A DNA stretch of 5,443 nt from positions 1 through 5,443 of the forward strand of contig SLHZ01000250.1 of assembly GCA_007135895.1 (NCBI GenBank). Reading direction: 5' to 3'. A model generated the notes under the pieces. That model was not told the DNA's origin. It was given only the letters and a program-made list of their open reading frames with translations, and did no database searches. A program made the position numbers and the translations under genes. Shown one piece after another: positions 1 through 5,393 of the stretch. Numbering within the stretch: position 1 is the first letter of the stretch; each line of letters opens with the position of its first letter. The stretch comes from Balneolales bacterium (GTDB taxonomy: Bacteria; Bacteroidota; Rhodothermia; Balneolales; Natronogracilivirgulaceae).

Positions 1-345
1 GTTTCTGAAAAATGTATCAGCGGTTATGATGGTGAGTTCTTCTTCAATGGCCTGGGCAATGAGCAACCGGTCGAAAGGATCTTTGTGAATGAGTGGAAGC
101 AGGTTCAATTGATGTATGTGGCTTAGTTCAAAGTCCACCCAGATAAAACCGGTTCCCTTCAGAACCTCAAAAAAATCATCCGGTACCGTTATTTTTCCCA
201 ATTGTTGTTTGATCGCTATTTCCCAGGGTGATACCACGCTGCACCAGACGGGCTGTTTCAGCAAAATCTGTCTGACCCTTTTATTGAGTCGGGGATGGTC
301 CGTAAGCCACCACAAAAGTACGTGTGTATCGATGAGACAGTTCAT
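1..345 (-). CDS. vapC: VapC-type PIN-domain ribonuclease toxin (3' end beyond window)
   Basis: Translating the minus strand from the ATG at 345 gives 115 residues in frame to the window edge without a stop. The start reads MNCLIDTHVLLWWL, and later blocks are SPWEIAIKQQLGKI, LPLIHKDPFDRLLIAQA and LTIITAD. These match the PIN-domain toxins of the Sll0205-like VapC group. The expected acidic metal-binding residues are all present: D6, E42, D92 (with D89 close by) and D110. Members of this group are usually about 125-130 residues, so only some 10-15 C-terminal residues are missing. Family knowledge: such proteins are Mg2+/Mn2+-dependent RNases that block translation by cutting tRNA or rRNA when not held by their antitoxin; the exact target cannot be read here. 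The gene overlaps the antitoxin stop codon by four bases (ATGA), indicating translational coupling. Nothing suggests inactivation in the visible part. Confidence 0.93.
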   Translation of the reverse strand, partial: MNCLIDTHVLLWWLTDHPRLNKRVRQILLKQPVWCSVVSPWEIAIKQQLGKITVPDDFFEVLKGTGFIWVDFELSHIHQLNLLPLIHKDPFDRLLIAQAIEEELTIITADTFFRN

Positions 346-605
346 GGATTGCCTTTGCCTGACTCGTCTGGGTCTATATCCCCTTCGAACAACACGTTCA
401 AGTCCTCTATTGGTTTATCAAAGTCATCGGATATAAGGATTTTGCCTTTTAATAAACCGGGAACACGCAGGGTATGATCCTCTATCGGTTTTAATTCCAC
501 AACGGGTTTTCCGCGACGTGCGATGCACACTTTTTTACCGTCCTGCACATCTTGCACCAGACGCGACAGCTCGGTTTTTGCCTTGTGCATGTTTACGGTT
601 TCCAT
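342..605 (-). CDS. Phd/YefM-family antitoxin of the VapC toxin
   Basis: The protein opens METVNMHKAKTELSRLV and continues to GKKVCIARRGKPVVELKPI. This is the typical N-terminal Phd/YefM ('prevent-host-death') fold, which dimerises and binds operator DNA. The C-terminal part contains RVPGLLKGKI and DDFDKPIEDLNVLFEG, the usual segment that wraps around and neutralises a PIN toxin. A polar tail of about 12 residues follows. An in-frame ATG at 611 would add two residues (MD). I prefer the ATG at 605 because the AGAGGG ribosome-binding sequence at 614-619 lies 8 bases from it but only 2 bases from the upstream ATG, and because family members start with this motif. The stop overlaps the toxin start (ATGA), so both are made from one mRNA. 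Family knowledge: antitoxin and toxin-antitoxin complex repress their own promoter. Confidence 0.93.
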   Translation of the reverse strand: METVNMHKAKTELSRLVQDVQDGKKVCIARRGKPVVELKPIEDHTLRVPGLLKGKILISDDFDKPIEDLNVLFEGDIDPDESGKGNP

Positions 606-613
606 GTCCATGA

Positions 614-619
614 CCCTCT
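614..619 (-). promoter_or_regulatory. Ribosome-binding site of the antitoxin gene
   Basis: The minus strand reads AGAGGG here. It is 8 bases from the ATG at 605 and only 2 bases from the ATG at 611, so it favours the inner start codon. Confidence 0.55.
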
Positions 620-672
620 GGGTTTATTAGTGCTGCTTTTTGGAGTGAGATTGAAACAATCCTTTCAGGAAT

Positions 673-700
673 AATTTAGCTAATTTAGCTAAGAAGTAAA
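673..700 (-). promoter_or_regulatory. Candidate promoter of the toxin-antitoxin operon
   Basis: On the minus strand a -35-like TTTACT (700-695) and a -10-like TAAATT (678-673) are 16 bases apart; each matches four of six sigma-70 consensus bases. The palindrome at 676-692 would occupy the spacer and part of the -10, which fits autorepression. The match is weak in AT-rich DNA and Bacteroidota-type promoters differ from this consensus, so this is tentative. Confidence 0.3.
676..692. promoter_or_regulatory. 17-bp palindrome, candidate toxin-antitoxin operator
   Basis: The plus strand reads TTAGCTAATTTAGCTAA, two copies of the self-complementary octamer TTAGCTAA separated by one base. The whole is therefore both a perfect inverted repeat and a direct repeat with 9-bp periodicity. 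It lies about 70 bases upstream of the antitoxin start in an otherwise plain 98-bp gap. Phd-family antitoxins commonly bind paired palindromes overlapping their own promoter, so operator function is a reasonable inference. A terminator for the upstream SusD-like gene is less likely, because the stem is AT-rich and no T-tract follows on the minus strand. Confidence 0.55.
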
Positions 701-708
701 AATTACCC

Positions 709-972
709 TCACCTGATCAGTGTCATCTTCTTCACACTCCTGTAGTCGGGTGTTTTCATTTTGTAATAGTAAACCCCGCTGCTCAAAGCGGTACCATTAA
801 ATGTAACCTGGTGGTTGCCCGCCGGGCGGAATTCATTCACGAGAACGTGAATACGCTGCCCCATGGCATTATAGATCTCGATGCTCACGTGAGTATCCAC
901 TTTCAGACTGAAGTGGATTTGTGTCACCGGATTGAAAGGATTCGGATAATTTTGATTGAGCGAAAAGCTTAC
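709..972 (-). other. T9SS type A C-terminal sorting domain
   Basis: Residues about 1004-1090 read SFSLNQNYPNPFNPVT, then strands IHFSL, VSIEIYNAMGQRI and AGNHQVTFNGTAL, ending SGVYYYKM and KKMTLIR. This is the standard order of a type A sorting domain. Family knowledge: the domain is recognised by the type IX secretion machinery after Sec export, is cut off, and the protein is released or attached to the cell surface through a lipopolysaccharide. It follows unit 2 after about ten residues (INPTALSDD). Confidence 0.92.
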
Positions 973-3900
973 AGGTGTATCATCGCTGAGAGCGGTCGGG
1001 TTTATAACTCTTTCATACCAATCATCATACATGCCGGGAAACCAGTCGCGATTCCAGGCATGTAAACCGTCTGCAGTTCCAGGCTCTTCGATGTTTTCAA
1101 TGCCTCCAAAGGTATAAACGGGCAGGTCCATTGCCAGTAAAATATGCTGTGGGACCGGAAGATGAAGCGGTGTTCCCGCCTGGAGGATATCCCGTCTCCG
1201 GTTCATGAAATACTGATACCCCACCCAGGTCCGCTGAAGTTCTATCTCCACCTCATAATAAATCGCTTCCAGGACATCTTCGCAGGAAGTCGTGTCGGGC
1301 AACGGGTCCAGTCCGCCTCGCGTAACGCGTGTTCCGGAATTCAGAATATCAATGGCTTGCTGTTTATCACCGAGATGGACACTGGCCTCGGCCAGCATCA
1401 TATCACGATGTTCTTTTCGAAATACAACCAGATCGTCAACACCCTGGTTTCTGTACAAATCACCATACCTGGAGTAATAGTATACACTTTGGAGCTGCGG
1501 TCCCCTGCTCAGGACAAACCGGTGCATATTCTGGGGGTCGTAGGTAAAGTCAAGCTCCAAACGCGCGTCTGCCGATGTGGCTTCAGGCAACGGAAAACTT
1601 GCTTCAGCGGCTTTGATCGGGTATTTGGATGGATAATCAGGATCCATCATGTTAATGATTCTCAGATCTGTTTTCCAATACCAGTCCAGCCCGCTCGATC
1701 GCTGGTATTCATGTCTCCAGTCGCCATTCCGTGTACCCGTACCCCTGAAGATGAAATCCTTATCCCAGGCATTATCAGCATAATCTGCCACAAGTTGCCA
1801 GTCGGCCTGGGAATACTCACTTGAAGAGCGTCCCTTGCTGATAACAAATTTCGCGGCATGAGCGCGCGCAAACTGAGCTAGTCCATGGTTATCCATGGTA
1901 ATATTATTGAGGAAATGATTCGTGACAAAGGAATGTTCCTCGCTGATTCGGATAGCTTCGTCAAGATCACTTAGCGCGGCTTCAAGCATCACGTCATAAG
2001 GCACGAACGTGGATTCGGTATCGGTTTCCGTGAAATTCCAGACCTGGTCAAAAAAAGTGGCCAGATATCCCTTACATAATCCCCTCAGCAAGTAGGCCTG
2101 TGCCAGTGCCAGATGGGTATTCTCTTCCCCTCCTACGGCAACGAGACTATCGACAACCATAGACGTGATGACTTTATTCGCCTTCTCCAGAGCACTGTTC
2201 AGATTGTTCCAGGGCATACTGAGTGTAGAATATCCGTCGGAACTCATATCATTGTCGATCGGGTTCCGGGGTTCGATAGTCCCCATACTATAATAGACCT
2301 GCCATTCATTCGTCGTGGTCATATTATCTGCCCAGGCATCAAAATGGGCAAAAGGAAGACGATTATCACTGGTGCCGTTCCACCAAAGCCGGAAACCGTC
2401 AGTTAGGCTTCCAAACGGGTCAAAAGCAAATGACTGGTTGCGAACAAAAGAATCATAGATTCCGGGGTACCAGTCTTTGTCCCAGGCATTGGCACCGTCT
2501 GCCGTTCCCTCTTCATCGGCGAAATCGACACCGCCGAAGGAATAAACCGTCATATCATGGCTTAGGAGTACTTCTGCGGGCACAGGCATATGCAACGGGG
2601 TTCCCTTTTGCAAAATATCCCGGCGGCGGTTCAGAAAAAACTGAATTCCCACCCAGGTCTTCTGAAGTTCAATCTCCACTTCATAGTAAATGGCCTCCAG
2701 TACCTCATCAGAGGTTGCATCGGCGGGCAGAGGTCCAAGGTTGCCCCGTGTTACACGGGTACCATCATTGACAATATCAATAGCCTCCTGCTTCTGTCCG
2801 AGGTGAACCAGTGCTTCGGCGAGCATCATATCGATGTTTTCCTTTCGGAATACGATGATATCACTACCCAGATCCCGGTTATACCGGCTGTAGTAATAAT
2901 GACTCAAAAGCTGATTGTCATGGGACGAGCGAAACTGATAATAGATGTTATCCGGGTCATAGGTAAAATCTGTTAACAACCGGGAATCATCCGATTCGGC
3001 CGGTGGCATTTTCAAACCGTACTCCACAGCCATCAACGGATATTTTCCGGGATGGTTCGGATCCATCATGTTAATGATTCTCAGATCCGTTCTGAGCATA
3101 TTGAAATTCCACGGCGTCTGATTCCACTGACTCCAGGCCGGGGGAAAACCCTCCATAATCAGGTCTTCTTCATAAGCATTGACGGCATAATTGGCCACCC
3201 GCTGCCAGACATCCTGCGAATACGCATCCCCGGTTCGACCGTTGTTGATCACAAATGCGGCCGCGTAACTGTTGGCAAAAAGGACAAGCTGATCACTTTC
3301 CATGGAAACATTGCTTAGAAAAGGGAATGTGGTAAAGTCATTCTCTTCGCTTATCCGGATCACATCATCAAGGTCGCTCAAGGCAGATTCCAGGATTTCA
3401 TCATACGGCTTAAAAACGCTCGCGTCACCAAATGTTTCTGTCAGATCATTGGCCTGATCGAAAAAGTTTGCCAAATGGCCTTTGCATAGCCCTCTAAGCA
3501 AATAGGCCAGGGCTTGTACCATTTGAGTTTCATCAACGCCATCGATCATCACCTTCTCTTCGTTCGTATTAATGTGGGACAGCACTTCATTGGCATTGTA
3601 AATGGCCTGGTTCAATCCTGACCAGGGGAAGGACATCGTCGAATAAATAGCAGATGAGGAGTGATTCACAATTCTTTTGCGAGGTTCGGAACTACTGTGG
3701 TAATAACGTTCAAAGCCGGTTTGTACCGTCTCCTTTGTGGTCATGACATCGGCCCATCCTTCGAAGATTCCAGCTGGAAATCTTCTGGCATGGGCGGCAT
3801 CCCACCAGCTTTCATATCCTCTGGTCAGGCTTTCAACAGGATCGATGGCATCCCCTTCATATTGTTGTGTTGACAGAACACTCTGTGAATAACCGTTTGA

Positions 3901-3981
3901 AGGCCAACATGGACTTGTTACCAGGATGAACAGTAAAGACAAAGTCCAGGTGGACAGATTCAGGTGTTTTGACATGCGCAT
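709..3981 (-). CDS. Tandemly duplicated SusD/RagB-like exported protein with T9SS type A sorting tail
   Basis: This uninterrupted 1090-residue frame starts at the ATG at 3981. GGAG at 3987-3990 lies 5 bases upstream; an ATG two codons later is possible but worse placed. Residues 1-32 form a Sec signal peptide with hydrophobic core about 12-22. C25 is preceded by S-P, a poor lipobox, so signal peptidase I cleavage near GYS32 is more likely. Residues about 47-516 and 521-993 are two homologous units. Shared blocks include YLLRGLCKG (160, 630), TDLRIINMMDP (298, 771), DMMLAEA (384, 860), EAIYYEVEIELQ (429, 905) and GTPLH.PVP. The helical pattern and the C-terminal segment ExxIEL...W.G.Q.F..RRRDIL...P.PVP correspond to the SusD/RagB fold, a TPR-like glycan-binding protein normally paired with SusC. 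Residues about 1004-1090 are a T9SS type A domain (NYPNPFNPVT, SGVYYYKM). Inference: a cell-surface or secreted binding protein, ligand unknown. No SusC gene is adjacent. The double unit plus sorting tail is unusual for SusD proteins. Confidence 0.82.
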   Translation of the reverse strand: MRMSKHLNLSTWTLSLLFILVTSPCWPSNGYSQSVLSTQQYEGDAIDPVESLTRGYESWWDAAHARRFPAGIFEGWADVMTTKETVQTGFERYYHSSSEPRKRIVNHSSSAIYSTMSFPWSGLNQAIYNANEVLSHINTNEEKVMIDGVDETQMVQALAYLLRGLCKGHLANFFDQANDLTETFGDASVFKPYDEILESALSDLDDVIRISEENDFTTFPFLSNVSMESDQLVLFANSYAAAFVINNGRTGDAYSQDVWQRVANYAVNAYEEDLIMEGFPPAWSQWNQTPWNFNMLRTDLRIINMMDPNHPGKYPLMAVEYGLKMPPAESDDSRLLTDFTYDPDNIYYQFRSSHDNQLLSHYYYSRYNRDLGSDIIVFRKENIDMMLAEALVHLGQKQEAIDIVNDGTRVTRGNLGPLPADATSDEVLEAIYYEVEIELQKTWVGIQFFLNRRRDILQKGTPLHMPVPAEVLLSHDMTVYSFGGVDFADEEGTADGANAWDKDWYPGIYDSFVRNQSFAFDPFGSLTDGFRLWWNGTSDNRLPFAHFDAWADNMTTTNEWQVYYSMGTIEPRNPIDNDMSSDGYSTLSMPWNNLNSALEKANKVITSMVVDSLVAVGGEENTHLALAQAYLLRGLCKGYLATFFDQVWNFTETDTESTFVPYDVMLEAALSDLDEAIRISEEHSFVTNHFLNNITMDNHGLAQFARAHAAKFVISKGRSSSEYSQADWQLVADYADNAWDKDFIFRGTGTRNGDWRHEYQRSSGLDWYWKTDLRIINMMDPDYPSKYPIKAAEASFPLPEATSADARLELDFTYDPQNMHRFVLSRGPQLQSVYYYSRYGDLYRNQGVDDLVVFRKEHRDMMLAEASVHLGDKQQAIDILNSGTRVTRGGLDPLPDTTSCEDVLEAIYYEVEIELQRTWVGYQYFMNRRRDILQAGTPLHLPVPQHILLAMDLPVYTFGGIENIEEPGTADGLHAWNRDWFPGMYDDWYERVINPTALSDDTPVSFSLNQNYPNPFNPVTQIHFSLKVDTHVSIEIYNAMGQRIHVLVNEFRPAGNHQVTFNGTALSSGVYYYKMKTPDYRSVKKMTLIR
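1012..2421 (-). repeat. SusD-like unit 2 (residues about 521-990)
   Basis: This is the second homologous unit, from DPFGSLTDGFRLWW to GTADGLHAWNRDWFPGMYD. It follows unit 1 after a linker of only about ten residues. Conserved blocks match unit 1 almost exactly, including a 29-nt stretch identical in both units (1640-1668 and 3059-3087, encoding part of TDLRIINMMDP). The region around residues 746-770 is strongly diverged from unit 1, with its own aromatic residues W755, W767 and W769, so the two units may bind different ligands or different parts of one ligand. Confidence 0.85.
2434..3843 (-). repeat. SusD-like unit 1 (residues about 47-516)
   Basis: This is the first of two homologous units in the same protein. 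It runs from DPVESLTRGYESWW to GTADGANAWDKDWYPGIYD and aligns end to end with unit 2 at offsets of 470-476 residues. The small offset changes show that only short insertions or deletions have occurred since duplication. It contains the SusD-like helix YLLRGLCKGHLANFFDQ (160-176) and the RRRDIL block (452-457). A Trp-rich stretch at 283-291 (W283, W286, W291) differs from the equivalent place in unit 2. Confidence 0.85.
3883..3981 (-). other. Signal peptide of the double SusD-like protein
   Basis: The N-terminus has basic residues (R2, K5, H6), then a hydrophobic core LSLLFILVT at 14-22, then a polar region with W26, P27 and G30. Cleavage after S32 (GYS|Q) fits the small-x-small rule. C25 sits after TSP, not the usual L-A/S-G/A-C, so lipid attachment is not well supported but cannot be excluded. 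Confidence 0.7.
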
Positions 3982-3986
3982 AACTT

Positions 3987-3990
3987 CTCC
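3987..3990 (-). promoter_or_regulatory. Ribosome-binding site of the SusD-like gene
   Basis: The minus strand reads CCGGAGAAGTT before the ATG at 3981. The GGAG core is 5 bases from that ATG and 11 bases from the alternative ATG at 3975, which supports the outer start. Confidence 0.55.
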
Positions 3991-3994
3991 GGTT

Positions 3995-4027
3995 TTAGCA
4001 GATTATTTGCGGATTTTTTGCGGATTT
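3995..4027. repeat. 11-bp tandem repeat upstream of the SusD-like gene
   Basis: The plus strand has TTTGCGGATTT twice in direct contact (4006-4016 and 4017-4027). A degenerate third copy follows at 3995-4005, TTAGCAGATTA, matching 8 of 11 bases. The period is about one helical turn, as expected for adjacent sites of a DNA-binding protein on one face of the helix. The repeat lies 14-46 bases upstream of the SusD-like start codon, and so may be in its promoter or its 5' untranslated leader. Simple slippage is the alternative explanation. Confidence 0.6.
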
Positions 4028-4058
4028 ATAGATATGAGGGGAATGATTCATCCATAAG

Positions 4059-4087
4059 AAGATACCCCGCATGAAGAAGTAAGCCAA
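4059..4087 (-). promoter_or_regulatory. Candidate promoter of the SusD-like gene
   Basis: On the minus strand TTGGCT (4087-4082) and TATCTT (4064-4059) are separated by 17 bases. Each matches four of six sigma-70 consensus bases, and TATCTTCT also resembles the Bacteroidota -7 element TAnnTTTG. Transcription would begin near 4052 and give a leader of about 70 bases containing the 11-bp repeats. The prediction rests on pattern alone. Confidence 0.3.
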
Positions 4088-4110
4088 TAGTTTTTTTATC
4101 GGGCAGTTAG

Positions 4111-4124
4111 TGTATTTTTATACA
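4111..4124. promoter_or_regulatory. Small palindrome, possible operator or promoter of the propeller lipoprotein gene
   Basis: TGTATTTTTATACA is an inverted repeat with 5-bp arms (TGTAT/ATACA) and a TTTT centre, 40 bases upstream of the ATG at 4165. The part TATTTTTA (4113-4120) resembles the Bacteroidota -7 element TAnnTTTG on the plus strand. A T-rich stretch at 4091-4097 is roughly where a -33 element would sit, but it lacks the usual G. Function is uncertain. Confidence 0.25.
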
Positions 4125-4164
4125 AGAATGATCGTTCAATAAACCGTACCCTAATCCCGAGAAC

Positions 4165-5331
4165 ATGTTGACCCATTTATCACTTTCTTCCATTTCTCTA
4201 CACCGCACGGAACGGCCTTCATGGCCACGCCGTTCGGTTCTCAGCCGTTCTCCTTTGCTGTTATTGACTGCCTTATTACTAGTTTTCTTTCTTGCGGCCT
4301 GCGGTGACAACAGGGAGCGTGCCGCCGGTGAGGATGATCGGCATGCCCCACTTTCAGGCACACTTATCGTCGCCAGTAAAAGCGGTGACGATGTGCACTT
4401 TATCGACCGTGAGAGTGGAAAGACACTTCTGGTGCTGCCAACCGGAAGGGAACCGCACGAAGTGGAGGTTTCTGCCGACGGAAGGATCGCCGTTGTGACG
4501 AATTACGGTGACCGGGAGTCTACGGGCAACACGCTTTCTGTCTACAATGTGCCGGAAGGTTCCTTTGTACAAACGATTGATCTGGGCGAACACACACGTC
4601 CGCATGGATTGTGGTGGCTCGGTGACTCTGATCAGGTCCTGGTAACCACCGAAGGTAACCGTACCCTGCTGGTGGTGGATGCCGTTCGCGGCGAAATAGT
4701 CCGGTCGTTCTACACCGATCAGGCTATTTCGCATATGGTAGCCGCCACACCGGATCTCAAACGCGCTTTTGTTCCCAGCATTCGTACCGGAAACGTAACC
4801 GTTTTCGATCTTGATACCGGAGAGTTGCTCGCGCAGGTTTACAGCGGGGCCGGTGCCGAGGGCATTGACGTGCATCCGGAGGGACATGAAGTCTGGGTAA
4901 CCAACCGGTCCGACAATACCATTTCCATCATAGACACCAGGACGCTGGTTGTATTGGAAACCATTGCCAGCGAGGATTTTCCCATCCGCGGCAAGTTCAC
5001 GCCGGACGGCAGCCTTTTTCTGGTCAGTAATGCCCGTTCGGGCGACATTGGCGTTTTTGATGTGGCAAAGAGAGAGCTAGTCGCTTCCATAACCCTTACC
5101 CCTCCCGTGCCGGAAGGCGTTGACGAAACCCGCTACTTTTCAGAGTTCGAGGGATCTTCTATCCCCATCGGTTTGGTGGTACCGGACAACCACAGAGCTT
5201 ATGTGGCCAATACCCGATCCGACGCGGTGAGCATTATTGATCTGGAAACGATGAGCATTGCCGGACACTTTGCTTCCGGAAGAGAACCCGACGGAATCAA
5301 CTTCAGTCCGTTGAAGCCGGTGAATTATTAA
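4165..5331 (+). CDS. YVTN/YncE-like seven-bladed beta-propeller lipoprotein
   Basis: The 388-residue product has a basic N-terminus, a hydrophobic core LLLLTALLLVFFLAA (31-45) and a clear lipobox L43-A-A-C46, so it should be a lipoprotein with mature N-terminus C46. The n-region of about 30 residues with five arginines is longer than usual. The ATG at 4165 is the only ATG before the core and an in-frame stop lies at 4129; its ribosome-binding site is weak. The mature part is seven repeats of about 40 residues, near 66-106, 107-156, 157-199, 200-240, 241-282, 283-342 and 343-382. Typical repeat text is HEVWVTNRSDNTISIIDTRT and HRAYVANTRSDAVSIIDLET, the YVTN family pattern. Blade 6 carries an extra loop at about 313-332. 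Such propellers often bind proteins, metals or cofactors; no catalytic residues can be named. It is transcribed away from the SusD-like gene across a shared 183-bp region. Confidence 0.88.
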   Translation: MLTHLSLSSISLHRTERPSWPRRSVLSRSPLLLLTALLLVFFLAACGDNRERAAGEDDRHAPLSGTLIVASKSGDDVHFIDRESGKTLLVLPTGREPHEVEVSADGRIAVVTNYGDRESTGNTLSVYNVPEGSFVQTIDLGEHTRPHGLWWLGDSDQVLVTTEGNRTLLVVDAVRGEIVRSFYTDQAISHMVAATPDLKRAFVPSIRTGNVTVFDLDTGELLAQVYSGAGAEGIDVHPEGHEVWVTNRSDNTISIIDTRTLVVLETIASEDFPIRGKFTPDGSLFLVSNARSGDIGVFDVAKRELVASITLTPPVPEGVDETRYFSEFEGSSIPIGLVVPDNHRAYVANTRSDAVSIIDLETMSIAGHFASGREPDGINFSPLKPVNY

Positions 5332-5332
5332 A

Positions 5333-5393
5333 CCAGGCACGAGATTATTATTATCCTGGCAAGAGATCATTCTCCAGACCAGGCGAAAGATCA
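5333..5393 (+). repeat. Three imperfect copies of a 15-bp element after the propeller gene
   Basis: CCAGGCACGAGATTA (5333-5347), CCTGGCAAGAGATCA (5355-5369) and CCAGGCGAAAGATCA (5379-5393) share the pattern CCWGGC...GAT.A, with starts 22 and 24 bases apart. A more degenerate CCAG...CAGATCA lies at 5426-5442. The first begins one base after the stop codon's end. Function is unknown; it could be a remnant of a longer repeat array continuing beyond the window. Confidence 0.4.

Larger units (their letters stand above)
3982..4164. other. Divergent intergenic region
   Basis: This 183-bp gap separates the divergently transcribed SusD-like and propeller genes. Apart from the 11-bp tandem repeat, the TGTAT/ATACA palindrome and a weak minus-strand promoter match, I see no RNA gene or small coding frame with a credible start. 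Any regulator binding here could affect both genes. Confidence 0.6.

Noticed and set aside
116..477. Plus-strand frames opposite the toxin and antitoxin genes
   Set aside because: The minus-strand products match known toxin and antitoxin families residue by residue, so these are shadows.
1144..1824. A 226-residue open frame on the plus strand, opposite the SusD-like gene
   Set aside because: It lies wholly antisense to a well-supported coding region, has no recognisable domain and no good ribosome-binding site; it is a shadow frame.
709..3981. The duplicated SusD-like units as an assembly artefact or two genes merged by error
   Set aside because: The units differ throughout at DNA and protein level and share one continuous frame with one signal peptide and one sorting tail, so a genuine old duplication is more likely.
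4354..4887. A 177-residue minus-strand frame opposite the propeller gene
   Set aside because: It is fully antisense to a clear lipoprotein gene with regular repeats, and its translation has no family features.
5333..5359. CCAGG...CCTGG as a terminator after the propeller gene
   Set aside because: The stem is only 5 bp with a 17-base loop and no T-tract follows, so intrinsic termination is not supported.
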